DNA of 61,745 nucleotides from Deltaproteobacteria bacterium GWA2_38_16 (GTDB lineage Bacteria; Bdellovibrionota; JACOXK01; 2-02-FULL-40-11): assembly GCA_001797335.1 (NCBI GenBank), contig MGPE01000003.1:1-61745 (forward strand), written 5' to 3'. Each line of letters begins with the position of its first letter. Within the stretch, counting starts at the first letter, position 1. Below are positions 33,885 to 42,319 of the stretch, piece after piece. Under the pieces are notes generated by a model. That model did not search any database. It was given only the letters and a program-made list of their open reading frames with translations, and had not been told where the DNA came from. Made by a program: the position numbers and the translations under genes.

Positions 33885-35291
33885 TTACTGACATCGGGTG
33901 GTGTCATAGCGATAGAGTTTTAATTCACGTTCCTTTTTAAGCACAAGACCACTCTTCCATGCGTTATCACTGTCCCTAAAAGTGAATTTCTTAAGATCTT
34001 GAAAATCATCCGCTTCAAAGATGGTTTTTTCATTTTCAGTTGCTCTATTGGTGTTAATAACGGAGACAACCTTTGGTCCTGTAGAGTTTTGTTGCCCCAA
34101 TGCGAAAATATATTTTTCTCCTATAGAAATTGCTTTATGGATGGGACTGGCAAAAGGTGTTAGCACTATAGCTCTCCTATTGATTTGGATAGAATTTGAA
34201 CTACCAGAGCTACTAAAAGTATAATTAAATACCACTATTTCTTTTAGATTTTGTTCCAAGATATAAATTCTATTGCTATTGAGCTCGCCATTATTGGAAA
34301 TAATCATGCTAAATTGGTCGTTTAGAGCAGTTGGAGAAAAGGGATCAGAGGTTAGAGTTGTCGCAGAAGTTTTCAATTCTAAACGATATGCATTTGCTGA
34401 GCTTTTATAGAGACTGGCAATGGTTAGGCTTGCCTCTAATGATCCACGCATAAATGGAATGCTGTGTACAATGTTATAGGTTATTTCGTTGATAGTTATA
34501 TTGTTACTTACAGTCATTATATCTTCTGAAAGGGCTTGGTTTGAGGTTGAACCACTCATGTTTTCATTTACATTTATACTTTTTATAAAATAATCTCCCA
34601 CACGACGTGCACCCCCGATATGAGTACTATTTAGCTTAACAATAGGGAAAGTGTAGGCATTAGAAAACCATCTTAAAAATGCAGCAGCAGGATTAACTGA
34701 TGTGGAGGCTTGATTGTGTATCCTAAACATTAAAAATTTAACGATACTTCCAAAAGTTGCTTTGACGGTGCAGATAGCTTGGTTAATACTCTGGGGTGCC
34801 GCTGTCATACCAAAACTTTCGTTAACTGACATTCCTTGAAAACAATGCGAAAAGTCATCAAAATTAAAAGAAGCAAGATCGTCACTAAGAGATGGAGTCC
34901 AAATAATATTTTGATTAGATGACGCTGTTTTTGCATCCCAATATTCAAGTTTTCCATTGTAGGATCGAGAAGAGAGGGTAGTGCTATCGCTATTAACAAT
35001 CATAAAGTCAGATCCTGCATTTGCAAAAGATCTAATATTGGAATTGGCTATATAGGATTTTAAAACAGTATTTGTGTCTATAGGGGCACAGGCTTGAGAC
35101 GTTGTGTCGCCATCCCCCACAGTGTCGCCATCACCCTCATCTTCACCTTCACCGTCTCTTCCAGGATTAACGGTGATATCACCAGAAGGAGAGGAAGTTG
35201 GGGCTGAGGAACCCCCTCCATCGCCTCCACCACAGGCTGCAAACAAGAGGATAATAAAGACGCTGACTAGGATCTGGGCTTGCTTCATCAT
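33885..35291 (-). CDS. Gly-rich lipoprotein, paralogue of the 35310 gene
   Basis: A 468-residue lipoprotein: MMKQAQILVSVFIILLF, lipobox FAAC, a GGGDGGG spacer and an acidic Glu/Asp/Gly linker (about 30-65). The body shares a pattern with the neighbouring 544-residue protein: KSYIANSNIRSF / KSYRAHSDIKTF, GKLEYWDA / GKLEYWNA, and an almost identical end KLYRYDTTRCQ / KLYRHDAQRCQ. Repeated strand-turn units suggest a beta-propeller-like sensor or adhesin, but this is a guess. Its first 40 bases of leader and signal codons are identical to those of the paralogue. Confidence 0.78.
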   Translation of the reverse strand: MMKQAQILVSVFIILLFAACGGGDGGGSSAPTSSPSGDITVNPGRDGEGEDEGDGDTVGDGDTTSQACAPIDTNTVLKSYIANSNIRSFANAGSDFMIVNSDSTTLSSRSYNGKLEYWDAKTASSNQNIIWTPSLSDDLASFNFDDFSHCFQGMSVNESFGMTAAPQSINQAICTVKATFGSIVKFLMFRIHNQASTSVNPAAAFLRWFSNAYTFPIVKLNSTHIGGARRVGDYFIKSINVNENMSGSTSNQALSEDIMTVSNNITINEITYNIVHSIPFMRGSLEASLTIASLYKSSANAYRLELKTSATTLTSDPFSPTALNDQFSMIISNNGELNSNRIYILEQNLKEIVVFNYTFSSSGSSNSIQINRRAIVLTPFASPIHKAISIGEKYIFALGQQNSTGPKVVSVINTNRATENEKTIFEADDFQDLKKFTFRDSDNAWKSGLVLKKERELKLYRYDTTRCQ

Positions 35292-35313
35292 ATATATACG
35301 TACCTCCGATTAT
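35274..35313 (-). repeat. Duplicated leader sequence, copy 1
   Basis: Forty bases identical to 36927-36966. The unit covers the first signal-peptide codons, tandem ATGATG start, an ATATATATA spacer and the ribosome binding site GGAGGT. In this copy it also includes the stop codon of the upstream paralogue. Confidence 0.85.
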
Positions 35314-36944
35314 TGGCATCTCTGTGCGTCATGTCGATAAAGTTTTAACTCATTTCCTTTTTTAAGGACGATGCCCTTGTCATTAGCAGCATTTCCAAAA
35401 AGAAAAGTCTTAATGTCGTATTTAGAATTCGCATAACTTGTGCCATCATCAAAGTAACCGGTTTCGAGAAAGGTTGCCTCTCTTCGTGCACTGTCTATGC
35501 CATTACTGGTTTTAATAACAATGACTGCATTTTGACCGGAAGCATTTTTCCCAAAGGTATAGATAAAGTTTCCAAGGATACTGGCTTTTTCAACAGAACG
35601 TCGTGCATCATCTGAAGTGTCAATTGAAAAATGTCCATTATCAGATGAGCGTAGATTAAGGTGATCTGTTGTTACGGTAGCTGGAGAAATGCCTGTAGTG
35701 GTTGACGAAAGATCAAAAACAAATATTTCTTTGAGATTTTTTCCTAAGATATAAATTTTATGGGTTGTGGCATCCGTCCAAAGGATTCGATGGAGTTCAA
35801 GATCTGCACTGGTGGGAGAAAATTCAGCAGATTCCACATGGTTGTTTGTTGACCCATTGTTGAACAAACTTAAAATATATCTGTTTTCTGAAGGGTGTTT
35901 ATACAGGATTAGAGCCATGATGTGATTTCTCCACATGATCGGAACTGAAGGAATCATGGTAGATATAGTTTGCCCAGCGACACTTATGTCTATGGCTGCT
36001 CGGGCATAATCTGCACCATCTGAACCTCGTCCTCCAATGTGTATGCTATTTGGAATAGAAAATTCTTCAGCAGAATTTAACCAATAATCATCTGTTAATG
36101 CTCCCTGAACATCGACAGAGGTAACGCTTCTGCGATCAAACATTCCTCCTCCAAAATCAAAATGATGTCCTCCCACAAGCGTTGTTGAATTTTGTTTTAT
36201 AAGAGGGATAGCAAATTCTCTCATGTATCGAATTCCACCTTTAAAATGGGCTTCTGGCCGATTGATATCAGGAAAGATGGAAAATAGAATAAATCGCTGA
36301 CTTGATAAAAAACTACTGGCTTTTATAGCACAGAATATTTTATTGGTGGAAGGATCTCTTCCTGAACGCATGCCATCAAAACAATAGGAAGGATTTAGAA
36401 GAGAGCTGTACAAATTAGAGGGAGGTGCCCAAAAACTTTGAGTTCCCATGTTTGTATTGGCATTCCAATATTCAAGTTTTCCAGTAGATGAGGTGAGAGA
36501 ACTCCACTGAATGCGATCGCTATTTCCAATAATAAATATGGAACCAGTACTTGAAAATGTTTTAATATCAGAATGGGCTCTATATGATTTGAAGGGGGTT
36601 GTGAGATCCGCTTCAACCAATGGATTACAACCTGTGGGGCTTACTACTACCTGATCGTCATCATCATCATCATCGCCAGTATCTCCGGAATCTCCTGTAC
36701 CTCCAGAATCGCCAGTATTTCCAGAATCCCCAGTGTCTCCAGAATCTCCTGTATCTCCACTGCCTCCGCTATCCCCCCCTGGCGTGTCTCCAGTATTATC
36801 ATCAATATCACCTCCAGGATTTACGGTACCATCATTTGAAGGAGCTTGAGCCGGGGCTGAGGAACCCCCTCCACCACCTCCACTGCAGGCAATAAACATG
36901 GAAAACAATAAAAGACTCAATAGGACCTGGGCTTGCTTCATCAT
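35310..36944 (-). CDS. Gly-rich lipoprotein with long Gly-Asp-Ser linker
   Basis: A 544-residue lipoprotein: signal MMKQAQVLLSLLLFSMF, lipobox FIAC, then GGGGGG. Residues about 40-100 are a repetitive linker of GDSGDTGDS-type units ending in a run of Asp, encoded by imperfect 15-18 bp repeats near 36669-36773. The globular part pairs with the next gene downstream (see the 33885 entry), so the two are tandem paralogues. The last residues KLYRHDAQRCQ are conserved. The linker could hold the domain away from the membrane and bind Ca2+. Function unknown; surface location inferred. Confidence 0.78.
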   Translation of the reverse strand: MMKQAQVLLSLLLFSMFIACSGGGGGGSSAPAQAPSNDGTVNPGGDIDDNTGDTPGGDSGGSGDTGDSGDTGDSGNTGDSGGTGDSGDTGDDDDDDDQVVVSPTGCNPLVEADLTTPFKSYRAHSDIKTFSSTGSIFIIGNSDRIQWSSLTSSTGKLEYWNANTNMGTQSFWAPPSNLYSSLLNPSYCFDGMRSGRDPSTNKIFCAIKASSFLSSQRFILFSIFPDINRPEAHFKGGIRYMREFAIPLIKQNSTTLVGGHHFDFGGGMFDRRSVTSVDVQGALTDDYWLNSAEEFSIPNSIHIGGRGSDGADYARAAIDISVAGQTISTMIPSVPIMWRNHIMALILYKHPSENRYILSLFNNGSTNNHVESAEFSPTSADLELHRILWTDATTHKIYILGKNLKEIFVFDLSSTTTGISPATVTTDHLNLRSSDNGHFSIDTSDDARRSVEKASILGNFIYTFGKNASGQNAVIVIKTSNGIDSARREATFLETGYFDDGTSYANSKYDIKTFLFGNAANDKGIVLKKGNELKLYRHDAQRCQ

Positions 36945-36966
36945 ATATATACGTACCTCCGATTAT
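36927..36966 (-). repeat. Duplicated leader sequence, copy 2
   Basis: Identical to 35274-35313 over 40 bases, including start codons, AT-rich spacer and GGAGGT. Beyond this block the flanks diverge at once. Confidence 0.85.
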
Positions 36967-37035
36967 GAGAATTGGATTAACCCGGAAACGCGACTATAGT
37001 TTAATTTTAACTGGACTTTTTAAAAATGCAAATTT

Positions 37036-37608
37036 ATGATGTCTGCCATGAAAAAAACAATTCTTACACTTTTTTGTATAGTAGTATTAACTGGAATTTC
37101 TGAAGCAAAAAAAGAAGTTAAAAAGAAAGGAAAATCTGTGGAACAAACAACGTATGCAATATTGGATACAACCAAAGGAAAAATTAAAATAAAACTTTTT
37201 CCAGATAAAACTCCAAAAACGGTGGCTAATTTTGTAAAACTCACAGAAAAGAAGTTTTATGATGGGCTTATTTTCCATAGAGTCATTCCTGATTTTATGA
37301 TTCAAGGGGGAGACCCTTCCGGTAACGGGACCGGTGGCCCCGGCTACACATTTGCCGATGAATTTAATCCTACCTTAAAGCACAGTAAACCTGGAATTTT
37401 GTCGATGGCCAATGCCGGCCCCAATACCAATGGCTCTCAATTTTTTATTACAGCAAAAGCCACTCCCTGGCTGGATGGGCATCACACGGTGTTTGGAGAA
37501 GTGGTGGAGGGGCTAGATGTGGTTCATGTCATTGAAAAAGTGGAAAGAGATTCTAGAGATAAACCCATTCATGACGTGGTCATTAAAAAAGTCACTATTG
37601 CTCATTAA
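37036..37608 (+). CDS. Secreted cyclophilin-type peptidyl-prolyl isomerase
   Basis: A 190-residue protein with a signal peptide ([20 protein letters not shown]) and a complete cyclophilin domain: [25 protein letters not shown] in the middle, [15 protein letters not shown] and [12 protein letters not shown] after it. It should catalyse proline isomerisation during folding in the periplasm. The Lys-rich stretch KKEVKKKGK follows the signal. Two ATGs 12 bases apart could start it (37036, 37048). The end overlaps the acyltransferase gene. Confidence 0.95.
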   Translation: MMSAMKKTILTLFCIVVLTGISEAKKEVKKKGKSVEQTTYAILDTTKGKIKIKLFPDKTPKTVANFVKLTEKKFYDGLIFHRVIPDFMIQGGDPSGNGTGGPGYTFADEFNPTLKHSKPGILSMANAGPNTNGSQFFITAKATPWLDGHHTVFGEVVEGLDVVHVIEKVERDSRDKPIHDVVIKKVTIAH

Positions 37609-38455
37609 ATTCATTCAAATATTAGGGGCTCTTTTGGGGGATATTTTTTTCTACTGTATCCCTGTTCGTCGAAAAATTATCTTAGAAAATTTAACCCGCG
37701 CGTATTTACTTCAAAAAACACCCAAGGAAATTAAAGCACTTGCCAGAAAAAATGTTGAGCATTATGGGAAAATGCTTTTTGAAATTTTTTATCTCAGAAA
37801 TCAAAGACAATTAAAATGTCATACAGGGGTTATAGGGCAAGAGGTCATTCAAAAAGCTTTATCTCAAGGAAAAGGGATTATTTTATTGGGGCTTCATCTG
37901 GGAAATTGGGAAGTCATGGTGAGATCTTTTTTTATGATAGGGGAGCCGGTGCATGTAGTAGCGCGCGAAATTAAATCTTCTTGGATAAATTATGTCGTTG
38001 AGAAATTAAGATCTCAGTCAGGGTTAACTTTTATTTCTGTAGAACACTCTTACCGCGCGCTTCTTTCTCTTTTACGCCAAAATAAAATTATTGGATTAGT
38101 CTTGGATCAACATAAAAATGCAAAGAATAGGGCTTTATATGTTGAGTTTTTTAATAGGCCTGCAGCCACGTCGACGGCTATTGCATCTTTGGCGCTAACT
38201 TCAGGTGCAGCAGTGATCCCAGCGTATCATTATAGAAAGCCAGATGGAAGCTTTGGCCTTGTTTTTGAATCGCCTCTGGAATTAAAGAAAACGGGAAATT
38301 TAGAAGAAGATATTTTTTATAACACACAACTTTTTACAAAGAAATTAGAAGCGATTATTCGTCAATATCCCGAGCAGTGGTTTTGGGCACATCAACGATG
38401 GAAGGGAACGGTTCCCCCCTGGCAAACCATCAAACCTGTTTTTAAAATAGCGTAA
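37571..38455 (+). CDS. Lipid A-type lysophospholipid acyltransferase (LpxL/HtrB family)
   Basis: A protein of about 294 residues that transfers an acyl chain to lipid A precursors or a related lysolipid at the inner membrane. The catalytic H-x4-E box is HLGNWE near residue 109, and later LDQHKNAK and the Pro-containing [11 protein letters not shown] fit the family. A hydrophobic N-terminal segment anchors it. The gene starts inside the cyclophilin gene; the ATG at 37571 is the last good start and gives the usual length, although earlier in-frame ATGs exist. Its presence supports an LPS-bearing outer membrane. Confidence 0.88.
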   Translation: MTWSLKKSLLLIKFIQILGALLGDIFFYCIPVRRKIILENLTRAYLLQKTPKEIKALARKNVEHYGKMLFEIFYLRNQRQLKCHTGVIGQEVIQKALSQGKGIILLGLHLGNWEVMVRSFFMIGEPVHVVAREIKSSWINYVVEKLRSQSGLTFISVEHSYRALLSLLRQNKIIGLVLDQHKNAKNRALYVEFFNRPAATSTAIASLALTSGAAVIPAYHYRKPDGSFGLVFESPLELKKTGNLEEDIFYNTQLFTKKLEAIIRQYPEQWFWAHQRWKGTVPPWQTIKPVFKIA

Positions 38456-38460
38456 TTTCT

Positions 38461-38916
38461 TCAAGATAGAAGCTCTAAAAACGTCTTCGGTAAAATGATT
38501 TTAATGTCTTCTTCATCGTATGCTACAAGATCTAAGAGATGCTTATCTCCTGTCACAATATAATTGGCTTTTCCTTCTTGAGCAGCTACAAGATATTTTT
38601 TGTCATCTGGATCAGAAATAAAAATGTTAATATCCGCAGTGCCTTCTACAAAAGTACTCAAAAGTTCAATGGCGATAAGCGTCAAGTCTATTTCTTGTGA
38701 AGACCATTTAAGATATTTTTGAATCCGTGGATAGGTCATGGTATCCTTGATTTCTTCCATAATGGGTTTAGAAATAATTAATTCAAAAGCTTGATGCTTT
38801 AAGAATTTTTTTAGAATTTGACCGGGCGGACCAGATGGCTTAATAAAGGCACTAACAAAAATATTTGCATCTAAAACAACTTTAAGATTTTTTTCGGGAT
38901 TCATGCTTGGCTTCAT
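38461..38916 (-). CDS. PIN-domain toxin (putative endoribonuclease)
   Basis: A 151-residue PIN-domain protein. Acidic metal-binding residues appear in order: VVLDANIFVSAFI (Asp), EEIKDTM (Glu), ISDPDDKKYL (Asp) and VTGDKHLLDL (Asp). PIN toxins cleave RNA, often tRNA or rRNA. It overlaps the antitoxin gene upstream by 35 bases, so the pair is co-translated with the antitoxin first. It converges on the acyltransferase gene with 5 bases between stops. Confidence 0.9.
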   Translation of the reverse strand: MKPSMNPEKNLKVVLDANIFVSAFIKPSGPPGQILKKFLKHQAFELIISKPIMEEIKDTMTYPRIQKYLKWSSQEIDLTLIAIELLSTFVEGTADINIFISDPDDKKYLVAAQEGKANYIVTGDKHLLDLVAYDEEDIKIILPKTFLELLS

Positions 38917-39151
38917 TGGCTAATTCATCTGCTTTTTCTTGCGAAGGTTCCGAGCTCTTGGACTTTTCTAAAACTTGAAGTAAATGAAGACGAGCGGCTA
39001 TTTGCATTTGCTGAATTTTCTCAACAGGAACTAAGGCAGCTAAAGATCTTCCTTTTCGCTCCACAATAAATTCATCATGTCGCAAAAAAACTCTATTGAG
39101 AATATCCCCCAATTGTTGCCTAATTTTGAGTGTAGATACCTTAAATGCCAT
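38882..39151 (-). CDS. Phd/YefM-type antitoxin
   Basis: An 89-residue protein with the Phd/YefM N-terminal pattern: VSTLKIRQQLGDILNRV, then DEFIVERKGRSLAALVPVEKIQQ, and a charged C-terminal helix that would bind the PIN toxin. It precedes and overlaps the toxin gene. A perfect 22-bp palindrome lies 11 bases before its start, the expected site for autorepression. Confidence 0.88.
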   Translation of the reverse strand: MAFKVSTLKIRQQLGDILNRVFLRHDEFIVERKGRSLAALVPVEKIQQMQIAARLHLLQVLEKSKSSEPSQEKADELANEAKHESRKKS

Positions 39152-39162
39152 ACATCCTTCCT

Positions 39163-39184
39163 AACTATAATAACTATTATAGTT
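39163..39184. promoter_or_regulatory. Palindromic operator of the PIN/Phd toxin-antitoxin operon
   Basis: AACTATAATA-AC-TATTATAGTT is a perfect 10-bp inverted repeat with a 2-base spacer, followed by a further half site TATAGTT at 39190. It overlaps the expected promoter and precedes the antitoxin ATG by 11 bases. The half site ACTATA is the same as in the other toxin-antitoxin operator at 7627-7642. Confidence 0.65.
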
Positions 39185-39205
39185 GATATAGTTTCCTTTG
39201 TCAAA

Positions 39206-39278
39206 TGGACCCGACAGGAATTGAACCTGCGACCCCTTCAATGCCATTGAAGTGCTCTCCCAACTGAGCTACGGGCCC
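39206..39278 (-). tRNA. tRNA-Ala (anticodon GGC)
   Basis: On the minus strand the acceptor GGGCCCG pairs with CGGGTCC with one G-U, followed by discriminator A. D-arm GCTC...GAGC, anticodon stem CTTCA/TGAAG with loop ATGGCAT (anticodon GGC) and T-arm with TTCAATT are all found. CCA is not encoded. Confidence 0.96.
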
Positions 39279-39354
39279 ATGATTTTAGTGTTCTATTAAA
39301 AATAGATATTCTTTTCAAGACAATAAAAGAGTAAGTCGTAAAAAAGTGGAAAAG

Positions 39355-39382
39355 TTGACAAAATAAAGTTGTCGGGTACAAT
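39355..39382 (+). promoter_or_regulatory. Sigma70-like promoter of the PTGW-repeat gene
   Basis: TTGACA (39355-39360) is followed by a 16-base spacer and TACAAT (39377-39382), 46 bases before the start at 39429. An inverted repeat GACAA/TTGTC spans the -35 and spacer, so a regulator could bind here. Confidence 0.6.
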
Positions 39383-39428
39383 TTTAATTAACAAACGGTA
39401 CGTTTTAGGAAGCAGGAGGAATAAAGCA

Positions 39429-40031
39429 ATGTTTTCCAATATCTCTCAAAAAAAGATAATGTATGGTTTAGCCTTAATCATGTTTTTTGCCATCATGGAG
39501 CAGTGCCAAGATGCTTATGGGCAGATCAGCCGAGGGGGTAGAAGAGTAGCAATTATTAAGCCTACTTATCACATGGAATTTTCAATTCTAGAACAAGAAC
39601 AATTTGGGAATGGATCCTCTGTAGCGAATTTAAGAATAGAATTATTTTCAGAATATCAAAAACAAGCTCAGCCCGTGCCAACAGGGTGGATCCCCATGGC
39701 TCAGCCGATACCTACAGGATGGCTTAATCAACCTGTGCCCACGGGATGGCTTTATGAACCCATTCCTACTGGGTGGCTCTATCAACCTATCCCTACTGGA
39801 TGGAAATATGATGTTGTATGGGAATTTGTAGATCGTTCTGTCCTTGAAAAAGAATCTACAGATCTTCAAAGTATTTCATCTGAGAGAGGGGCTGTTTTGG
39901 TTAGTGAAAAAAGATTTGTTTTTCCTCAGAGTGGGGCTTACATGCTGAGACTTCATTTTTATCTCATGCCTTCAGCGAAAGTAAGATTCTTGGCGCATGA
40001 AGAAGAAGTTCAAGTTGTAATTGGGAGATAA
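39429..40031 (+). CDS. Secreted protein with PTGW tandem repeats
   Basis: A protein of about 200 residues with a signal peptide (about 10-31, ending DAYGQ) and no recognised family. Residues about 80-126 hold five copies of [V/I]PTGW separated by 5-7 residues (QPVPTGWIPMA, QPIPTGWLN, QPVPTGWLY, EPIPTGWLY, QPIPTGWKYD), an aromatic Pro-rich stretch. Flanking parts are beta-rich; the C-terminal part (VFPQSGAYMLRLHFYL) resembles an Ig-like or CalX-beta edge. The start at 39429 has GGAGGA upstream. A distal in-frame start 60 bases earlier would place extra residues before the signal. The gene has its own promoter. Confidence 0.75.
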   Translation: MFSNISQKKIMYGLALIMFFAIMEQCQDAYGQISRGGRRVAIIKPTYHMEFSILEQEQFGNGSSVANLRIELFSEYQKQAQPVPTGWIPMAQPIPTGWLNQPVPTGWLYEPIPTGWLYQPIPTGWKYDVVWEFVDRSVLEKESTDLQSISSERGAVLVSEKRFVFPQSGAYMLRLHFYLMPSAKVRFLAHEEEVQVVIGR

Positions 40032-40034
40032 TAG

Positions 40035-40065
40035 CCTAATTTGTCATTGTCAGTGACAAATTAGG
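40035..40065. terminator. Perfect inverted repeat behind the PTGW-repeat gene
   Basis: CCTAATTTGTCA and TGACAAATTAGG (12-bp perfect arms, 7-base loop) start 3 bases after the stop codon. A terminator role fits the position, but no T-run follows, so an RNA-stability hairpin or a regulator site is equally possible. Confidence 0.45.
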
Positions 40066-40164
40066 GCATCCTCCTCATCTTATTTTCTCTTTTTAAGCTC
40101 AAATTCTCCTGGCATATTCTTTGCAAAATTTAACTTTGAAACGATAGCGACAGGGAGGTATGCC

Positions 40165-41172
40165 ATGATGAAGAAATATGTGTTTATGGTTGTTTTGGGC
40201 GTTATTACTTTTGGTTTTTCCACCCAATCATTTTCTAAAGTGAGAAAAATTAAAAAAGTCAATGATGTAACTACGGTAACAGAAGTAGAATCTAAAACAG
40301 CTGTTGAAGTAAAAGAAAAACTAAAAGTGTCCGTAGGAGTTCAACAAGTCAATGCCATCACAGAAGATAAACAAAATATTTTTAATATTACTCAAAGAAC
40401 ATTAAATGTGTCGACCTTTTATCAGTGGGATCCTAAAACAACATTTTCAATCCTTATTCCATATCATATGGAAACAGGAGAAAATACTCTTCCCACGGTA
40501 ACGGATGAAGCCAAAATTATTGAACACAAATACTTTGGAAGGGTAGAGGTGGGTGCACAACAAGAACTTTTTAGCCATTCAAATATAGGAACTGTGAGTG
40601 GCATGGTAAATCTGGCTTTGCCGACCATGAGTGGTTTTAGCCAAAAATTAGGTTATGAATATTTTAATCACCTGGCCGCCCATTTTGGTGCCAAAAACAA
40701 GCTTAATTTAATTCAATGGCCCGTTACAATTTCAGGTTCTCTCATTTATAAAGCAAAATCTGCGGTAGCCTTAGAAGAGACCATTGTTGATTTTGGTGAT
40801 GAAATCGTGGCCTCTATCGATGGTGAATATAGATTTACGCATTCAGCCTATCGATTTTTAAATCCTGTATCTGCTCATGCAGAACTTCAATATGCATATG
40901 TGGCGCCTGTCTCTGTAAAAACTATTCCCAAAGATGAAAAATCACTTATTATTACCACTCAAGAAACAAAGACAGGAGCCTCTGCTGTTTTATTGAATAA
41001 CCGCATTAATTATGCTTATAGCTCCAATATGTTATTTCATTTAGATTCGCAATTTGCACTCATGAGATCTGAGTTGCCTAAAGAGGCTAATAAACTGGCA
41101 CCCCTGTGGGGCAGCGTTCAAAACAGTGGGAAAATAGCCATTCAATTAGGTATTACGTTGGGAATTCTATAA
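40165..41172 (+). CDS. Outer-membrane beta-barrel-like protein of unknown function
   Basis: A 335-residue protein with a signal peptide (about 1-25, ending STQSFS). The mature part begins with a basic stretch (KVRKIKKVND) and continues with repeated amphipathic strands (TTFSILIPYHMETG, GTVSGMVNLALPTMSG, INYAYSSNMLFHLDSQ), as in 10-14-stranded outer-membrane barrels of the phenol-degradation (MetA) transporter type. It ends in a strand GKIAIQLGITLGIL but without a terminal Phe. A GGGAGG site precedes the start. It may act with the PTGW-repeat protein encoded just upstream. Confidence 0.6.
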   Translation: MMKKYVFMVVLGVITFGFSTQSFSKVRKIKKVNDVTTVTEVESKTAVEVKEKLKVSVGVQQVNAITEDKQNIFNITQRTLNVSTFYQWDPKTTFSILIPYHMETGENTLPTVTDEAKIIEHKYFGRVEVGAQQELFSHSNIGTVSGMVNLALPTMSGFSQKLGYEYFNHLAAHFGAKNKLNLIQWPVTISGSLIYKAKSAVALEETIVDFGDEIVASIDGEYRFTHSAYRFLNPVSAHAELQYAYVAPVSVKTIPKDEKSLIITTQETKTGASAVLLNNRINYAYSSNMLFHLDSQFALMRSELPKEANKLAPLWGSVQNSGKIAIQLGITLGIL

Positions 41173-41179
41173 GAAATAT

Positions 41180-41200
41180 GCTACAACGCATGTTTGTAGC
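41180..41200. repeat. Hairpin abutting the mutY start
   Basis: GCTACAA-CGCATGT-TTGTAGC, a 7-bp perfect stem, ends 3 bases before the mutY ATG. It lies directly after the previous gene (stop at 41172). No T-run follows. No Shine-Dalgarno is visible for mutY, so the stem may influence its translation or merely stabilise the upstream mRNA. Confidence 0.4.
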
Positions 41201-41203
41201 ATC

Positions 41204-42319
41204 ATGATTCGTTTCTCAGAAAAACTATTACACTGGTATGACCAAAAAACCCGAGGGCCAATGCCGTGGCGGGGAGAAAAAGATCTCTATCGGGTGTGGC
41301 TTTCAGAAGTCATGCTCCAGCAAACCCAGGTAGAAACCGTTATCCCTTATTATCAACGCTGGCTTCAACAATACCCTACCGTAAAAGCAGTGGCCAAGGC
41401 TTCTCAAGATGACATTTTAAAATCCTGGGAGGGATTAGGATATTATGCCAGGGCTAGAAATTTTCATGCAGCCTGCCAGCAGGTAGAAAAAGAGCATGGT
41501 GGAAAAATTCCCGAAACCCCAGAAGAATTTTCAAAATTAAAGGGGATTGGAAGCTATACATTAGCAGCGGTGCAATCGATTGCCTTAAATCGTCCCTTGC
41601 CCGCCATTGATGGAAATGTAAAGCGAGTAGTGGCACGACTTAAACGCATGAAAGAAGCTCCTTCAAAGGCTCTGTTGGCTATTGAAACATTTTTAAAATC
41701 TACGATCAGTCATGATAGGCCGGGAGATTTTAATCAGGCCATGATGGATTTAGGAGCGACCATTTGTAAATCGACAGTTGCTAAATGTGATCGTTGCCCA
41801 GTAAAAAAATTTTGTGGGGCTTTTAAATGTCGGGAAGTTCACCTTTATCCTGTATTAGAAGAAAAACCTTTTAAACCTCATTATAAAATTGCGGTGGGAA
41901 TTGTATGGAAGGGCGAGAGGGTTTTAATTACGAAAAGAAAAGCCCATGGACTGTTAGGAGGTCTTTGGGAATTTCCCGGAGGAAAAATAAAAGAAGGAGA
42001 AACTGCCAAACATTGCGCCAAACGGGAAGTAAAAGAAGAAGTAGGAGTAATGGTTCAACCTCTTTCTTCCGTTGGAACGATAAAACATGTATATACTCAT
42101 TTTTCTATTGAGATGGAAGGAATTTTGTGTCGCTATGTGAGGGGGCAACCCAAAACCCTAGATTGTGCAGATTGGAAATGGATCAATTTTAGCAATATCT
42201 CTTCTTATGCTTTCCCAAAAGCCAATCATAAACTTTTTCCCCTAATTCCAAAGATTCCCAATGGCCCAAAAATAAGCCCCAAAGAACCTATCAATAGAAA
42301 AGTAGCCAAAGCCTGCTGA
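41204..42319 (+). CDS. mutY: A/G-specific adenine glycosylase MutY
   Basis: A 371-residue DNA repair enzyme that removes adenine opposite 8-oxoguanine. The catalytic Glu is in LSEVMLQQTQVETV, the helix-hairpin-helix plus Asp is in LKGIGSYTLAAVQSIAL...PAIDGNVKRV, and the [4Fe-4S] cluster ligands follow Cys-x6-Cys-x2-Cys-x5-Cys (CKSTVAKCDRCPVKKFC). A C-terminal NUDIX-like domain (about 225-350) has GLWEFPGGKIKEGE and REVKEEVG, which keeps Nudix-box character. The last 31 codons overlap the convergent DMT gene on the other strand, so one of the ends may be shorter in practice. Confidence 0.95.
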   Translation: MIRFSEKLLHWYDQKTRGPMPWRGEKDLYRVWLSEVMLQQTQVETVIPYYQRWLQQYPTVKAVAKASQDDILKSWEGLGYYARARNFHAACQQVEKEHGGKIPETPEEFSKLKGIGSYTLAAVQSIALNRPLPAIDGNVKRVVARLKRMKEAPSKALLAIETFLKSTISHDRPGDFNQAMMDLGATICKSTVAKCDRCPVKKFCGAFKCREVHLYPVLEEKPFKPHYKIAVGIVWKGERVLITKRKAHGLLGGLWEFPGGKIKEGETAKHCAKREVKEEVGVMVQPLSSVGTIKHVYTHFSIEMEGILCRYVRGQPKTLDCADWKWINFSNISSYAFPKANHKLFPLIPKIPNGPKISPKEPINRKVAKAC

